A DNA stretch of 64,000 bases, taken from assembly GCA_900315525.1 (NCBI GenBank), contig OMZO01000011.1, positions 1 to 64,000 on the forward strand, written 5' to 3'. This stretch comes from an uncultured Prevotella sp. (GTDB lineage Bacteria > Bacteroidota > Bacteroidia > Bacteroidales > Bacteroidaceae). Under the pieces are notes generated by a model that was not told the DNA's origin, ran no database searches, and saw nothing but the letters and a program-made list of their open reading frames with translations. Shown in pieces: positions 44,577-53,821 of this stretch (positions are counted from its first letter, which is position 1; every line of letters begins with the position of its first letter). Both the position numbers and the translations under genes were made by a program.

Positions 44577-45485
44577 ATGAGAAAGATTTTTGTTTCCATA
44601 GCCCTTTTCCTGTCGTTGGCGGCCTCTGCTCAGATACGATGGAATCAGACTTATCAGGAATATTTCAATCAATATAAGGACATCGCCATCGAGCAGATGA
44701 AGAAATACCACATCCCTGCCTCGATCACGCTGGCACAGGGTGTGTTTGAGAGTGCCGCAGGGCGCAGCGAACTAGCCACGAAGGGCAACGCCCACTTCGG
44801 CATCAAGTGTAACGGCTGGACTGGGCGCAAGGTGTATCACGACGACGACGCGCGCAACGAGTGCTTCAGAGCCTACAATTCGGCTTATGAGTCGTATGAG
44901 GACCACTCGAGGTTCCTCTCCGGCAGCCAGCGCTACCGCCAGCTCTTCAGTCTCGACATCACAGACTACAAGGGGTGGGCGCGCGGCCTGAAGGCGGCTG
45001 GTTATGCGACGAATCCGCAGTATGCCAACAAACTGATAGAGATCATCCAACTCTACAAACTCTATCAGTATGACACACAGAAGAGCTACGACAAGTTCAT
45101 GGCGGAGCACTCGAAGGACAAGCCTGTGAACCAGGCGCCCCTGCATCTGATCAAGATCTTCAACAAGAACTACTATGTCATCGCTCGTCGCGGCGACACC
45201 TTCAAGACGCTGGCCGAGGAAATCGGTATCAGCTACAAGAAACTGGCCAAATACAACGAGCGCGACAGGCGGGACCAGCTGGAGGAGGGTGAGATCATCT
45301 GGCTGAAGAAGAAGCAGAAGAAGGCCCCAAAGGACTATGAAGAGCGGCTGCACTACGTGCGCCAAGGTGAGTCGATGTACTCTATCGCCCAGAAATATGG
45401 TATCCGGCTGAAGAACCTCTATAAGATGAACCATCTGAAGGCTGACTATCAGATCAGGGTGGGAGAGCCTCTCAGACTGAGATAA
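44577..45485 (+). CDS. Secreted glucosaminidase (GH73-like) with two LysM domains
   Basis: 302 residues with a signal peptide (MRKIFVSIALFLSLAASAQ). The glucosaminidase domain (about 25-165) shows IPASITLAQGVFESAAGRSE with the catalytic Glu, AHFGIKCNGWTGR, FRAYNSAYESYEDHSRFL and YATNPQYANKLIEII. Two LysM domains follow (about 200-245 YVIARRGDTFKTLAEEIGIS; about 258-302 HYVRQGESMYSIAQKYGIRL). It hydrolyses peptidoglycan glycan strands, bound through LysM. A TAATTTTG box at 44551-44558 probably drives it. Confidence 0.94.
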   Translation: MRKIFVSIALFLSLAASAQIRWNQTYQEYFNQYKDIAIEQMKKYHIPASITLAQGVFESAAGRSELATKGNAHFGIKCNGWTGRKVYHDDDARNECFRAYNSAYESYEDHSRFLSGSQRYRQLFSLDITDYKGWARGLKAAGYATNPQYANKLIEIIQLYKLYQYDTQKSYDKFMAEHSKDKPVNQAPLHLIKIFNKNYYVIARRGDTFKTLAEEIGISYKKLAKYNERDRRDQLEEGEIIWLKKKQKKAPKDYEERLHYVRQGESMYSIAQKYGIRLKNLYKMNHLKADYQIRVGEPLRLR

Positions 45486-45505
45486 GCGGAGCGACAAAAA
45501 AAATG

Positions 45506-45537
45506 GATGCAGGCACCTAAGGGCGTCTGCATCTTTT
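45506..45537. terminator. Terminator between LysM gene and tRNA cluster
   Basis: GATGCAGGCACC (45506-45517) pairs with GGCGTCTGCATC (45522-45533) with internal mismatches, followed by TTTT; A-run on the other side suits both directions. Confidence 0.8.
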
Positions 45538-45545
45538 CTTTGGTG

Positions 45546-45616
45546 AGCGGAATACGGGAATCGAACCCGCCTCCCAGGCTTGGGAAGCCCGTGCACTACC
45601 GATGTGCTAATTCCGC
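45546..45616 (-). tRNA. tRNA-Gly(CCC)
   Basis: 71 nt. Acceptor GCGGAAT/ATTCCGC, D stem GCAC/GTGC, anticodon loop TTCCCAA giving CCC, T loop TTCGATT. Last of a three-tRNA cluster. Confidence 0.95.
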
Positions 45617-45649
45617 TTAAAAATAAAATTCCTGATTTCCTTTGTTATG

Positions 45650-45722
<73 letters not shown>

Positions 45723-45738
45723 AACCTCTTGTGTCGTG

Positions 45739-45811
45739 TACACCCGCAGGGGCTCGAACCCTGGACACCCTGATTAAGAGTCAGGTGCTCTACCAACTGA
45801 GCTACGGGTGC
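45739..45811 (-). tRNA. tRNA-Lys(CTT)
   Basis: 73 nt. Acceptor GCACCCG/CGGGTGT (first pair G-U), anticodon stem CCTGA/TCAGG with loop CTCTTAA giving CTT, T loop TTCGAGC. Confidence 0.95.
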
Positions 45812-45863
45812 ATCATCATTTCAAAAATAAAGGAGACGGGTGCATCCTTTCGTTTTGCGGGTG

Positions 45864-45894
45864 CAAAGGTACTAACTTTTTTTCATATCACCAA
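45864..45894 (-). promoter_or_regulatory. Promoter of the Lys-Thr-Gly tRNA cluster
   Basis: Minus-strand TTG (45892-45894), 20 nt, TACCTTTG (45864-45871), 52 nt before tRNA-Lys. Confidence 0.8.
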
Positions 45895-45922
45895 ACTTTT
45901 TGGCGATTTTCTTACTAAAAAG

Positions 45923-47404
45923 TTATTGACGGCTGCTATGGAATCCCTCGAGGTTCTCATAACGGCGTTCCATCATGCGTTTGTAGATGTTTCTGATCCA
46001 CAGAGGGTGGGTGAGGACGAAGGCCAGCCCGAGCAGGCACATGAAGATGTAGGTCTTCTCAAAACCTACCAGGATATAGCCAACAGCCACGATGATAACA
46101 GGGCCGAAGAGAGCCACCATCTCGATGGCGAGCTGCATGCCGTTCTCGAAGTTGCCCTTTGCTGTCATCTTCTGCTGCAGAGGCAGCGTCTGCTTGTTAT
46201 AAACGGCGAGCTGGAAGATTACGAAATGGAGGAATCCAGCTGTCAGCAGCATATAGGCCGTCAGCATCAGGAGGGTAAACTTACCATTGAAGACGGCAGG
46301 GAGCATGATGAGATAGGGAATAACGAGTACAGCACTGTAGAACCAAAACTTGGCCTTGAGCAGGGCGATGATATTCTCGCGGTGCATCATCAACAGGTCG
46401 ATGTAGTTGCCTTCCTGTCCCATGATCTTGATCAGTGCGGTGACGCCATAGATGGCAAAACAGTAGATGCACCAGAAGTTGAGCATCATATCGTTGTCGT
46501 AGATAGACGTATAGGAGATGAGCAGGGAGAACACGATAATCAGCGAGAGACTCATGATGCAGCGAGAACGCATCGTCTTGTTGCGCATGTTCGACTTGGC
46601 CTCTATCTTCAGGTATTCGCCGACGAGTCCGAAACGGTTGAGGAAGGAGAACTGCGAGATATGCTTCAGCGCCTTCTCGGATTTCTTGGAGATCTCCTCA
46701 TAGACATACTTGAACTGGAAGTGGCGGTTGATAAAGAAGAGGATCACCAGCACAACCAGGATGGCAGGCAAGATGAACCAGCTGCGCCCTGCTATCTCGT
46801 AAGTATCGATGAGTTTGCCCAGAGCCTTCTCACTGAAGTTCACCAGAACAGGGGCAAATGGCAACATATAGACGACGACAGAACTCAGGAACCAGAGCAC
46901 GTTGCGATTGACGAGGGTACGGAAGAAGAGGTAGACCTGACTGTTGAGGATCATCATCAGCACACAGGCGAGGAGTTCACGGCTGACGGGGCCGAAACCA
47001 GCTCCGGCGATGAGAATGATGTATGCATAGGGCAGGAACATCATCAGCCAAAGGAAGTTATAGCTGTTGAGATGTGATGAAACCAAGAAACAGTCGATGG
47101 CGGTGTAGCGCGAGATGGGCTGCAGGATATAGGGCTTCACCATCATGCCTGGCGTAGTCTGGAAGACATAGCGCAGCAGATAGTCGACAATGAGGATGAA
47201 GGGCATCAAGGAGAACATGCGGCCTGCCTCGCCGTCGGCTGTCATAGCGATGATAATGCCATATAATATAAGGTATAGGCCGAAGAGGGCACTGCCGAAA
47301 TAGATGAGTGCCTTGGCCCACTTGTTCTGCTCGAACATAGGACTGCGCTTGTAGCTCAGCTTGGTGTTCTTATTGAGCAGGCGGTAGAGTCGGAACTTGT
47401 TCAT
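45923..47404 (-). CDS. DUF5687 multi-span membrane protein (ABC permease-like)
   Basis: 493 residues with about 11 hydrophobic segments (for example WFILPAILVVLVILFFINRH and FTLLMLTAYMLLTAGFLHF). The layout, with basic N-terminus and KAKFWFYSAVLVIPYLIMLP, fits DUF5687, a Bacteroidota family resembling ABC export permeases. The ATPase that usually partners it is not next to it here. It begins 6 nt after lolA on the same strand. Substrate unknown. Confidence 0.8.
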   Translation of the reverse strand: MNKFRLYRLLNKNTKLSYKRSPMFEQNKWAKALIYFGSALFGLYLILYGIIIAMTADGEAGRMFSLMPFILIVDYLLRYVFQTTPGMMVKPYILQPISRYTAIDCFLVSSHLNSYNFLWLMMFLPYAYIILIAGAGFGPVSRELLACVLMMILNSQVYLFFRTLVNRNVLWFLSSVVVYMLPFAPVLVNFSEKALGKLIDTYEIAGRSWFILPAILVVLVILFFINRHFQFKYVYEEISKKSEKALKHISQFSFLNRFGLVGEYLKIEAKSNMRNKTMRSRCIMSLSLIIVFSLLISYTSIYDNDMMLNFWCIYCFAIYGVTALIKIMGQEGNYIDLLMMHRENIIALLKAKFWFYSAVLVIPYLIMLPAVFNGKFTLLMLTAYMLLTAGFLHFVIFQLAVYNKQTLPLQQKMTAKGNFENGMQLAIEMVALFGPVIIVAVGYILVGFEKTYIFMCLLGLAFVLTHPLWIRNIYKRMMERRYENLEGFHSSRQ

Positions 47405-47410
47405 GGATTC

Positions 47411-48007
47411 TTATCTCAAGTCGATGATTTCTGCCTGTGGGAAGTCCTTGGCGTTGAAACGGAACTGGCTGTCGGCGACACTTTGCTTCTTGAGTTCTGT
47501 GATGTCGAAGATAGTCCATTTCTTATCGCGTAGCAACTTGACTTGCGTCGGCTTATACGTAGTCTTGTTGATGGTGACAAAGAGCTCGCGGATGTTCTTA
47601 TTGCCAGTGTTTGAGGTGAGATGCACGACGTAGTCCTTGCCCGACTTGTTGAGCGTGCAGTCATAACCCTTCTTGTAGAGGTTGATGAAGTTGTAGGGGT
47701 TGATGGCCTGCAGCTGTGCCTCTGTGGGGGTACTGACGTTGACCTCGTCGTTCTTCTTTACATAAGTCCATTGTGTCTTACCATCGAACCATATGGTGGC
47801 GACGGGCGTCGTAGCTTGGAACTTGCGTCCCTTGATGAGGATGGTGCCGCTGGTGTTACCCATAGAACCCGTCATCTTGAAGTTGGCCTTGACACCATCC
47901 TTCACGGTGATGTGGGATGCGGCCTTGTCGAGTACGCTCTTGGCGCTCTGTGCAAAGGATCCAGCACTCATCAGTGCCATTGCTATTAGAAAACAAATCT
48001 TTTTCAT
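47411..48007 (-). CDS. lolA: LolA-like outer-membrane lipoprotein carrier
   Basis: 198 residues with a signal peptide (MKKICFLIAMALMSAGSFAQ). The half-barrel pattern KSVLDKAASHITVKDGVKAN, GTILIKGRKFQATTPVATIW and FDGKTQWTYVKKNDEVNVST matches LolA/LolA-like proteins, which ferry lipoproteins across the periplasm. It lies 15 nt after ftsK, the same order seen in other Bacteroidota and many Proteobacteria. Confidence 0.92.
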   Translation of the reverse strand: MKKICFLIAMALMSAGSFAQSAKSVLDKAASHITVKDGVKANFKMTGSMGNTSGTILIKGRKFQATTPVATIWFDGKTQWTYVKKNDEVNVSTPTEAQLQAINPYNFINLYKKGYDCTLNKSGKDYVVHLTSNTGNKNIRELFVTINKTTYKPTQVKLLRDKKWTIFDITELKKQSVADSQFRFNAKDFPQAEIIDLR

Positions 48008-48022
48008 GTCAAATATATGTAT

Positions 48023-50497
48023 TTATCGTAGACTATTCAAGAGGTTGTTCAGGCTCATCTCGTCCTGTATCATCACCTCACGCGGCTTGCTGCCCATGGC
48101 GGCTCCGACGACGCCAGCCTTCTCGAGCTGGTCCATCAGACGACCTGCACGGTTGTAGCCGATGGCAAACTTACGCTGGATGAGTGAGGTGCTGCCACTC
48201 TGGTTGAGCACGATGAGACGGGCTGCATCCTCGAACAGCGGGTCGAGGTGCTGCATATCGACATCGGCACTGCCGCTATCACCCATGTCGCTTTCTGGCG
48301 TGTCGGGCTCAGGCAATTCAAACGGCATGTTGTAACTCTGCTGAGCAGCGATGAATTCATTGATTCGCTCCACCTCGGGGGTATCGACGAAGGCACACTG
48401 CACACGGATAGGCTCTGCGCCACCCAGATAGAGCATGTCACCCTTACCAATAAGCTGCTGGGCGCCTGTGCGGTCGAGGATGGTCTTAGAGTCGATACCT
48501 GCAGAGACCTTGAAGGCGATACGTGCCGGGAAGTTGGCCTTGATATTACCCGTGATAATCGTCGTCGTAGGACGCTGGGTAGCAATCACCATGTGGATAC
48601 CTACGGCACGCGCCAGCTGGGCAATACGCGCGATAGGCAGTTCAATCTCCTTACCAGCCGTCATAATCAGATCACCGAACTCATCGATGATCACCACGAT
48701 GTATGGCATGAAGCCGTGACCTCCGCGTGGGGGAATCTTACGGTCGATAAACTTCTTGTTGTACTCCTTGATGTTACGGGCGCCGACCTCTTTCAGCAGG
48801 TCATAACGTGTATCCATGAGCTTACAGAGGGAGTTGAGCGTGCGCACCACCTTCGTAACGTCGGTAATGATGGGATCAGCATCATCATCGGGCACCTTTG
48901 CCAGGAAGTGGTTGATCAGCGGATTGTAGATTGAGAACTCCACCTTCTTCGGATCGACAAGTACGATCTTCAGCTCAGCGGGGTGCTTCTTATATAATAA
49001 AGAGGTAACGATGGCATTCAGTCCGACAGACTTACCCTGACCTGTGGCACCAGCCACGAGGAGGTGAGGTGCTTTGGCCAGGTCGAACATGAACACCTCG
49101 TTGGTAATCGTCTTACCGACGGCACAGGGGAGTTCCATCTGCGACTCTTGGAATTTCTTCGAGTTAAGTATCGATTCCATCGACACAATAGACGGTTTGG
49201 CATTAGGAACCTCAATACCGATGGTGCCCTTGCCAGGAATCGGGGCGATGATACGGATGCCAAGGGCGGAAAGGCTCAGGGCGATATCATCCTCGAGGGA
49301 GCGCACCTTGGAAATACGGACACCGGGCGCCAGCGTGATCTCGTATAGCGTGATGGTAGGACCGACCGTGGCCTTGATGCTGGAGATCTCGACACCAAAG
49401 GTACGGAGCACCTCCACGATGCGGTTCTTGTTGGCGGTCTGCTCAGCCATATCGATGAAAGGCTTGCCGTCATTGTCGTATTTCTTCAGGAGATCGAGTG
49501 TCGGATAGTGGTAGTTCTCGAGGTCACGCTTGGGATCGTAGGGCTCGAGGTCCTCCAGATTAGGCGCAACAGTCTTGGCATCGGCCGCATCCTCATTCTT
49601 AGCCACCTCGATCTCCATGCCGACTTCCTCGCCCTTCGGCTTCTGGACGTCGTTGGCGGGCTTCACAGTCGGTGCTGCTGGCTGTTCCTCGCGCTGATAT
49701 ACATCATCGATCACAACAGCCTTTCCATCGTCGTGGAACTCAACCGTCTGTGAGGCGGGGTCATCGAAGACAAGGGTGTTGTAATCATCCGCCGTCGCCA
49801 GTTGCTGTTCGTAAGAATCCACCTTTTCATTGGGATCATTATTGGTGATCTTGAACTTCACCTTATCGATGAAACGTGTGGGATTCAGTATTTTCCTCAG
49901 GATAAAGATCGTCTCAGCGCTGACATAGGTCAGGAAGCCGATAGCCGTGAGTCCAAGGAATACGGTCAGGCCAGGGGTGCCTATGAAGTTCTCGATAAAC
50001 TGACACACGAAGAGACCATGATCGCCACCAGGGCTGTAGCAGGCATCGACGAAGAACGGCGAAAGAAACTTGGCGAAGGTGACAGAGCCCCAGATCATCA
50101 GAATCATGAGCGCCAGGAACCACTTCAGGAGATTCACCCTGTAGGCACGAATGAGATGGATGCCGAGGAGGATGAGGAAAAATGGTATCATAAAGGCGGG
50201 GATGCCGAAGCAGCGCTTGATGAAATACCAAGAGACGTAGGCACCAAGACTGCCGCAGGTGTTGCTGAACTCGTGTTTCTCATTCATGATTTCACCTTCA
50301 CGTGGATCTTCTATCAGACTCTGGTCTGCTGCGCCTGTGGTGAAATAGGAGATGAATGCCATAATGAAATAGACGGCAACACTCACTAGCAGTAAACCGA
50401 GGAAGAAGTTCAGCTTCTCATTGTGGAATATATTCTTAAAACCTATGACACCTGTGAAGGATCCTTTGGTACTCGTTTCTTTCTTTTTCTTGGCCAT
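48023..50497 (-). CDS. ftsK: FtsK/SpoIIIE DNA translocase
   Basis: 824 residues. Four N-terminal membrane helices (to about 205), a charged linker rich in Pro/Glu/Asp (about 240-330), then the motor: Walker A VAGATGQGKSVGLNAIVTSL, Walker B YIVVIIDEFGDLIM, and ARAVGIHMVIATQRPTTTII. The C-terminal gamma winged helix (LIVLNQSGSTSLIQRKFAIG) reads KOPS-type sites. It pumps chromosome ends through the septum at division. A TACTTTTG promoter box lies on the minus strand at 50526-50533. Confidence 0.96.
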   Translation of the reverse strand: MAKKKKETSTKGSFTGVIGFKNIFHNEKLNFFLGLLLVSVAVYFIMAFISYFTTGAADQSLIEDPREGEIMNEKHEFSNTCGSLGAYVSWYFIKRCFGIPAFMIPFFLILLGIHLIRAYRVNLLKWFLALMILMIWGSVTFAKFLSPFFVDACYSPGGDHGLFVCQFIENFIGTPGLTVFLGLTAIGFLTYVSAETIFILRKILNPTRFIDKVKFKITNNDPNEKVDSYEQQLATADDYNTLVFDDPASQTVEFHDDGKAVVIDDVYQREEQPAAPTVKPANDVQKPKGEEVGMEIEVAKNEDAADAKTVAPNLEDLEPYDPKRDLENYHYPTLDLLKKYDNDGKPFIDMAEQTANKNRIVEVLRTFGVEISSIKATVGPTITLYEITLAPGVRISKVRSLEDDIALSLSALGIRIIAPIPGKGTIGIEVPNAKPSIVSMESILNSKKFQESQMELPCAVGKTITNEVFMFDLAKAPHLLVAGATGQGKSVGLNAIVTSLLYKKHPAELKIVLVDPKKVEFSIYNPLINHFLAKVPDDDADPIITDVTKVVRTLNSLCKLMDTRYDLLKEVGARNIKEYNKKFIDRKIPPRGGHGFMPYIVVIIDEFGDLIMTAGKEIELPIARIAQLARAVGIHMVIATQRPTTTIITGNIKANFPARIAFKVSAGIDSKTILDRTGAQQLIGKGDMLYLGGAEPIRVQCAFVDTPEVERINEFIAAQQSYNMPFELPEPDTPESDMGDSGSADVDMQHLDPLFEDAARLIVLNQSGSTSLIQRKFAIGYNRAGRLMDQLEKAGVVGAAMGSKPREVMIQDEMSLNNLLNSLR

Positions 50498-50525
50498 ATT
50501 TATGTCTGAATTTGCTAATTTGATG

Positions 50526-50558
50526 CAAAAGTAGTCGAAAAAAATCAGATTTCATCAA
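50526..50558 (-). promoter_or_regulatory. ftsK promoter
   Basis: Minus-strand TACTTTTG (50526-50533) with TTG at 50556-50558 (22-nt spacer), 28 nt before the ATG. A plus-strand TAATTTTG (50577-50584) ahead of the next gene lacks a -33 TTG. Confidence 0.55.
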
Positions 50559-50593
50559 AAAATCACGTTTTTTTTGTAATTTTGCACCAAGAA

Positions 50594-51247
50594 ATGAAAA
50601 AGTTAATATATAATAAGTTTGATAAGCTTACAATTCCATCCCTGAAGCGGGTGGAATATTCAGGCAAAATCATCGTTATCTACACGACATCGGAGGCGGA
50701 AAAGGCGGTGGACTTTCTGTTGTCGCAGTCACTCCTGGGTCTGGATACCGAGACGCGTCCAGCTTTTTCGAAGGGCAGGCATTTCAAGTGCGCGCTTCTG
50801 CAGGTGGCCACGCCGTCGCAGTGTTTCCTCTTCAGAATGAATCAGATCGGCATGTGTCCTGCTGTCGCCAGACTCTTAGCCGACACAAAGGTTACGAAAG
50901 TAGGACTGGCCTGGAACAATGACCTGTTGTCGTTGAAAGAACTGGGAGCCTTTGAGACAGGAAGTTTCGTGGACTTACAGCAGCTCGTGAGGGAAATCGG
51001 TATTGAAGACCAGAGTCTCGTGAAGATCTATGCCAACCTCTTCGGTCAGCGTATCAGCAAAGCAGAACGTCTCTCCAACTGGGAACGTGACATTCTGAAG
51101 GACAGTCAGAAAATCTACGCCGCCATCGATGCTTGGGCTTGTATCCGGATCTATGAAGAGGTGATGCGCCTGAAGGAAGAGGGGGATTATGAACTTGTCA
51201 TCAGACCAGAAGAAAACAAACAAGACCATGAAACAGATATATCTTAA
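50594..51247 (+). CDS. RNase D-like 3'-5' exonuclease domain protein
   Basis: 217 residues from the ATG at 50594. The DEDDy motifs are LLGLDTETRP (Exo I, Asp and Glu), KVGLAWNNDLLSL (Exo II, Asp), and SNWERDILKDSQKIYAAIDAW (Exo III, Tyr and Asp). It is a single nuclease domain without the HRDC domains of true RNase D. Such Bacteroidota proteins probably trim RNA or ssDNA ends. Its last 20 nt overlap the downstream methyltransferase gene. Confidence 0.92.
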   Translation: MKKLIYNKFDKLTIPSLKRVEYSGKIIVIYTTSEAEKAVDFLLSQSLLGLDTETRPAFSKGRHFKCALLQVATPSQCFLFRMNQIGMCPAVARLLADTKVTKVGLAWNNDLLSLKELGAFETGSFVDLQQLVREIGIEDQSLVKIYANLFGQRISKAERLSNWERDILKDSQKIYAAIDAWACIRIYEEVMRLKEEGDYELVIRPEENKQDHETDIS

Positions 51248-52400
51248 AAGAGGCAAGGAGGAGAGTCTGCAGCGATTCCACCCGTGGGTATTCTCTGGTG
51301 CCATTGCCCAGATGGACGAGGGAATCGAAGAAGGCGACGTGGTGAATGTCCTCACAGGAAACGGCGATTTCATCGCTGTCGGACATTTCCAGAACGGTTC
51401 GATAGCCGTCCGCGTACTCTCTTTCAACCATGTTTCCATCGATGATGCTTTCTGGCATTCACGCCTGTCGTCGGCTCTGAAGATGCGTCAGGCTATCGGC
51501 ATTGCCGACAATCCGACGAATAACACCTACCGCTTGGTTCATGGTGAGGGTGACTTATTGCCAGGACTCGTCATCGACGTCTATGGCAAGACAGCCGTGA
51601 TGCAAGCACATAGCATCGGCATGCACATGAGCCGCAAGGCTATTGCCGCACAACTGATGGACGTGATGGAAGGAAGGCTAGAGAATGTCTATTACAAAAG
51701 TGAGACCACGCTGCCTTTTATGGACGATATGGAGAATGGCTTCCTCTTTGGCGGTTCCGACGACAATATCGCTGTGGAAAATGGTCTGAAATTCTATGTG
51801 GACTGGCTGCGTGGCCAAAAGACGGGATTCTTCGTGGATCAGCGTGAGAACCGTTCGATGCTGGAGCGCTTCTCCAAAGGAAAGCGCGTGCTGAACATGT
51901 TCTGCTATACCGGTGGATTCTCGTTCTACGCTATGCGGGGCGGGGCAGAACTGGTACATTCTGTAGATAGCAGTGCGAAGGCCATCGAACTGACCAATCG
52001 TAATGTGGAGCTGAATTTCCCTGGCGATAAACGCCATCAGGCCTTCTGCGAGGATGCCTTCAAATATCTGGAGCAATCAGGCGACCAATATGACCTGATT
52101 ATCCTTGATCCACCAGCCTTTGCGAAGCACCGTGGGGCTCTGCACAATGCCCTGAAAGGCTATACCCGTCTGAACAACAAGGCTCTCCAGAAGATTCAGC
52201 CTGGTGGTATCCTCTTTACCTTCAGTTGTTCACAGGTGGTAACGAAGGATCATTTCCGCAATGCCGTCTTTACGGCTGCGGCGCAAGCAGGGCGCAAGGT
52301 GCGTATCTTGCATCAGTTGCATCAGCCTGCGGATCACCCCATCAATATCTATCATCCTGAGGGGGAATATCTTAAAGGACTTGTCCTTTATGTGGAGTGA
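51228..52400 (+). CDS. RlmI-like class I SAM-dependent rRNA methyltransferase
   Basis: 390 residues from the ATG at 51228, chosen because MKQIYLKRGKEESLQRFHPW is the family start. An N-terminal PUA domain (HPWVFSGAIAQM, then GDVVNVLTGNGDFIAVGHF) precedes WLRGQKTGFFVDQRENRSML, SAM motif I VLNMFCYTGGFSFYAMRGGA, motif IV YDLIILDPPAFAK and a Cys in FTFSCSQVV, as in RlmI, which makes m5C in 23S rRNA. It overlaps the nuclease gene upstream and tilS downstream (TGATG), so the three are translationally coupled. Confidence 0.92.
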   Translation: MKQIYLKRGKEESLQRFHPWVFSGAIAQMDEGIEEGDVVNVLTGNGDFIAVGHFQNGSIAVRVLSFNHVSIDDAFWHSRLSSALKMRQAIGIADNPTNNTYRLVHGEGDLLPGLVIDVYGKTAVMQAHSIGMHMSRKAIAAQLMDVMEGRLENVYYKSETTLPFMDDMENGFLFGGSDDNIAVENGLKFYVDWLRGQKTGFFVDQRENRSMLERFSKGKRVLNMFCYTGGFSFYAMRGGAELVHSVDSSAKAIELTNRNVELNFPGDKRHQAFCEDAFKYLEQSGDQYDLIILDPPAFAKHRGALHNALKGYTRLNNKALQKIQPGGILFTFSCSQVVTKDHFRNAVFTAAAQAGRKVRILHQLHQPADHPINIYHPEGEYLKGLVLYVE

Positions 52401-53719
52401 TGGAGCGCGTAGCGGCATATATTCAGAAGGAGGGACTGCTCAGTCGTGAAGGACTGCATATCATAGCCCTAAGTGGTGGGGCAGACAGTGTAGCTCTATT
52501 GCTGATTCTGCATAGTCTTGGCTATCGGATAGAGGCTGCACACTGTAATTTCCATCTGCGTGGTGAGGAGAGCAATCGTGACGAAACATTTGTAAAGTCT
52601 CTCTGCAAGGAACACAACATTCCATTGCATTTAATTCACTTTGATACAGCTGAATACGCATCATTACATCAAGTAAGTATTGAAATGGCGGCAAGAGAAT
52701 TGCGCTACCACTATTTTGAGCAGTTACGTTATGATATAGGGGCGGAGACCGTCTGCGTAGCCCATCATCGGGACGATGCTGTAGAGACATTGCTGATGAA
52801 CCTCTTGCGAGGCAGTGGCATTCATGGTCTGACAGGTATCCGACCCAAAAACGGGTACATCGTAAGGCCTTTGCTCTGTCTGAGTCGTCAGGAGGTGGAG
52901 GCTTTCCTTCGGGAAGCTGGACAACCATTTGTCTACGACAGCACCAACTTCGTGGATGATGTCGTACGCAATAAGGTACGTCTGAATGTGTTGCCATTGC
53001 TCAAGGCAATTAATCCCAGTGCTTCTGAGAACCTCTACAAAACAGCCTGCTATCTGCGCGAGGCAGAGCAAGTTGTCGAAGAGGCTGTCGGCCAACAGAA
53101 AGCTCAACTCATCAGCAAAGGCCTAGAAACGCAGTCTGAAGCCGTAGCCAAGGCTGCACTGAAGGAACTGCCTTCGACAGCGTTTTTCCTGCATGAGTGG
53201 CTGGGACCCTATGGATTCAATGCTGCACAGACGACAGAAATCCTCATGCGACTAGATGGAGAGTCGGGTAGGACGTTCCTGACAGAAAGCCACGAACTTG
53301 TCATAGACCGTGAATGTCTGGTTCTTATTCCGCGTCAGGCCCCGATGAAATCGCTTAAAATTCCTGAGACGGGCCTTTATAGATATGATGACAGCCGCCA
53401 ATTCATATTTTCCATTTCAAAAGAAATATCTATTTCAAAATCAAATAGTTGCGCTACGATTGATGCAGCATTAGTTAAATTTCCACTCATCATTCGTCCT
53501 ACGCAAGCTGGTGACAAGTTTGTACCTTTCGGTATGACAGGCCACAAGCTTGTCAGTGATTTCCTGACAGACCTAAAACTGACTGTGGTGGCGAAGCGAT
53601 GCCAGTTGGTTGTGACAGACTGCGAGGGAAACATCCTCTGGGTGGTAGGGCAACGTACGGACAACAGATATCGCATTACGGCTCAGACAACGAGCATGCT
53701 TAGCATCGTCTTACGATGA
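52400..53719 (+). CDS. tilS: tRNA(Ile)-lysidine synthetase
   Basis: 439 residues from the ATG overlapping the previous stop by 1 nt. PP-loop IIALSGGADSVALLLILHSL (22-41), then AAHCNFHLRGEESNRDETFV, VSIEMAARELRYHYF and VCVAHHRDDAVETLLMNLLR. C-terminal TilS substrate domains follow (RPTQAGDKFVPFGMTGHKLV, SDFLTDLKL). It makes lysidine at C34 of the CAU-anticodon tRNA-Ile, essential for AUA decoding. Confidence 0.95.
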   Translation: MERVAAYIQKEGLLSREGLHIIALSGGADSVALLLILHSLGYRIEAAHCNFHLRGEESNRDETFVKSLCKEHNIPLHLIHFDTAEYASLHQVSIEMAARELRYHYFEQLRYDIGAETVCVAHHRDDAVETLLMNLLRGSGIHGLTGIRPKNGYIVRPLLCLSRQEVEAFLREAGQPFVYDSTNFVDDVVRNKVRLNVLPLLKAINPSASENLYKTACYLREAEQVVEEAVGQQKAQLISKGLETQSEAVAKAALKELPSTAFFLHEWLGPYGFNAAQTTEILMRLDGESGRTFLTESHELVIDRECLVLIPRQAPMKSLKIPETGLYRYDDSRQFIFSISKEISISKSNSCATIDAALVKFPLIIRPTQAGDKFVPFGMTGHKLVSDFLTDLKLTVVAKRCQLVVTDCEGNILWVVGQRTDNRYRITAQTTSMLSIVLR

Positions 53720-53755
53720 AAAATGCCGTTCTGGGGAAAGTTTTACGGACTTTAT

Positions 53756-53786
53756 TTGGTCAGTTCGGATAATTGTTGTACTTTTG
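53756..53786 (+). promoter_or_regulatory. galE promoter
   Basis: TTG (53756-53758), 20 nt, TACTTTTG (53779-53786), 35 nt before the ATG at 53822. Confidence 0.8.
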
Positions 53787-53821
53787 TACACGGAAAAAGT
53801 TTACTAAAAATAAGATTCAGA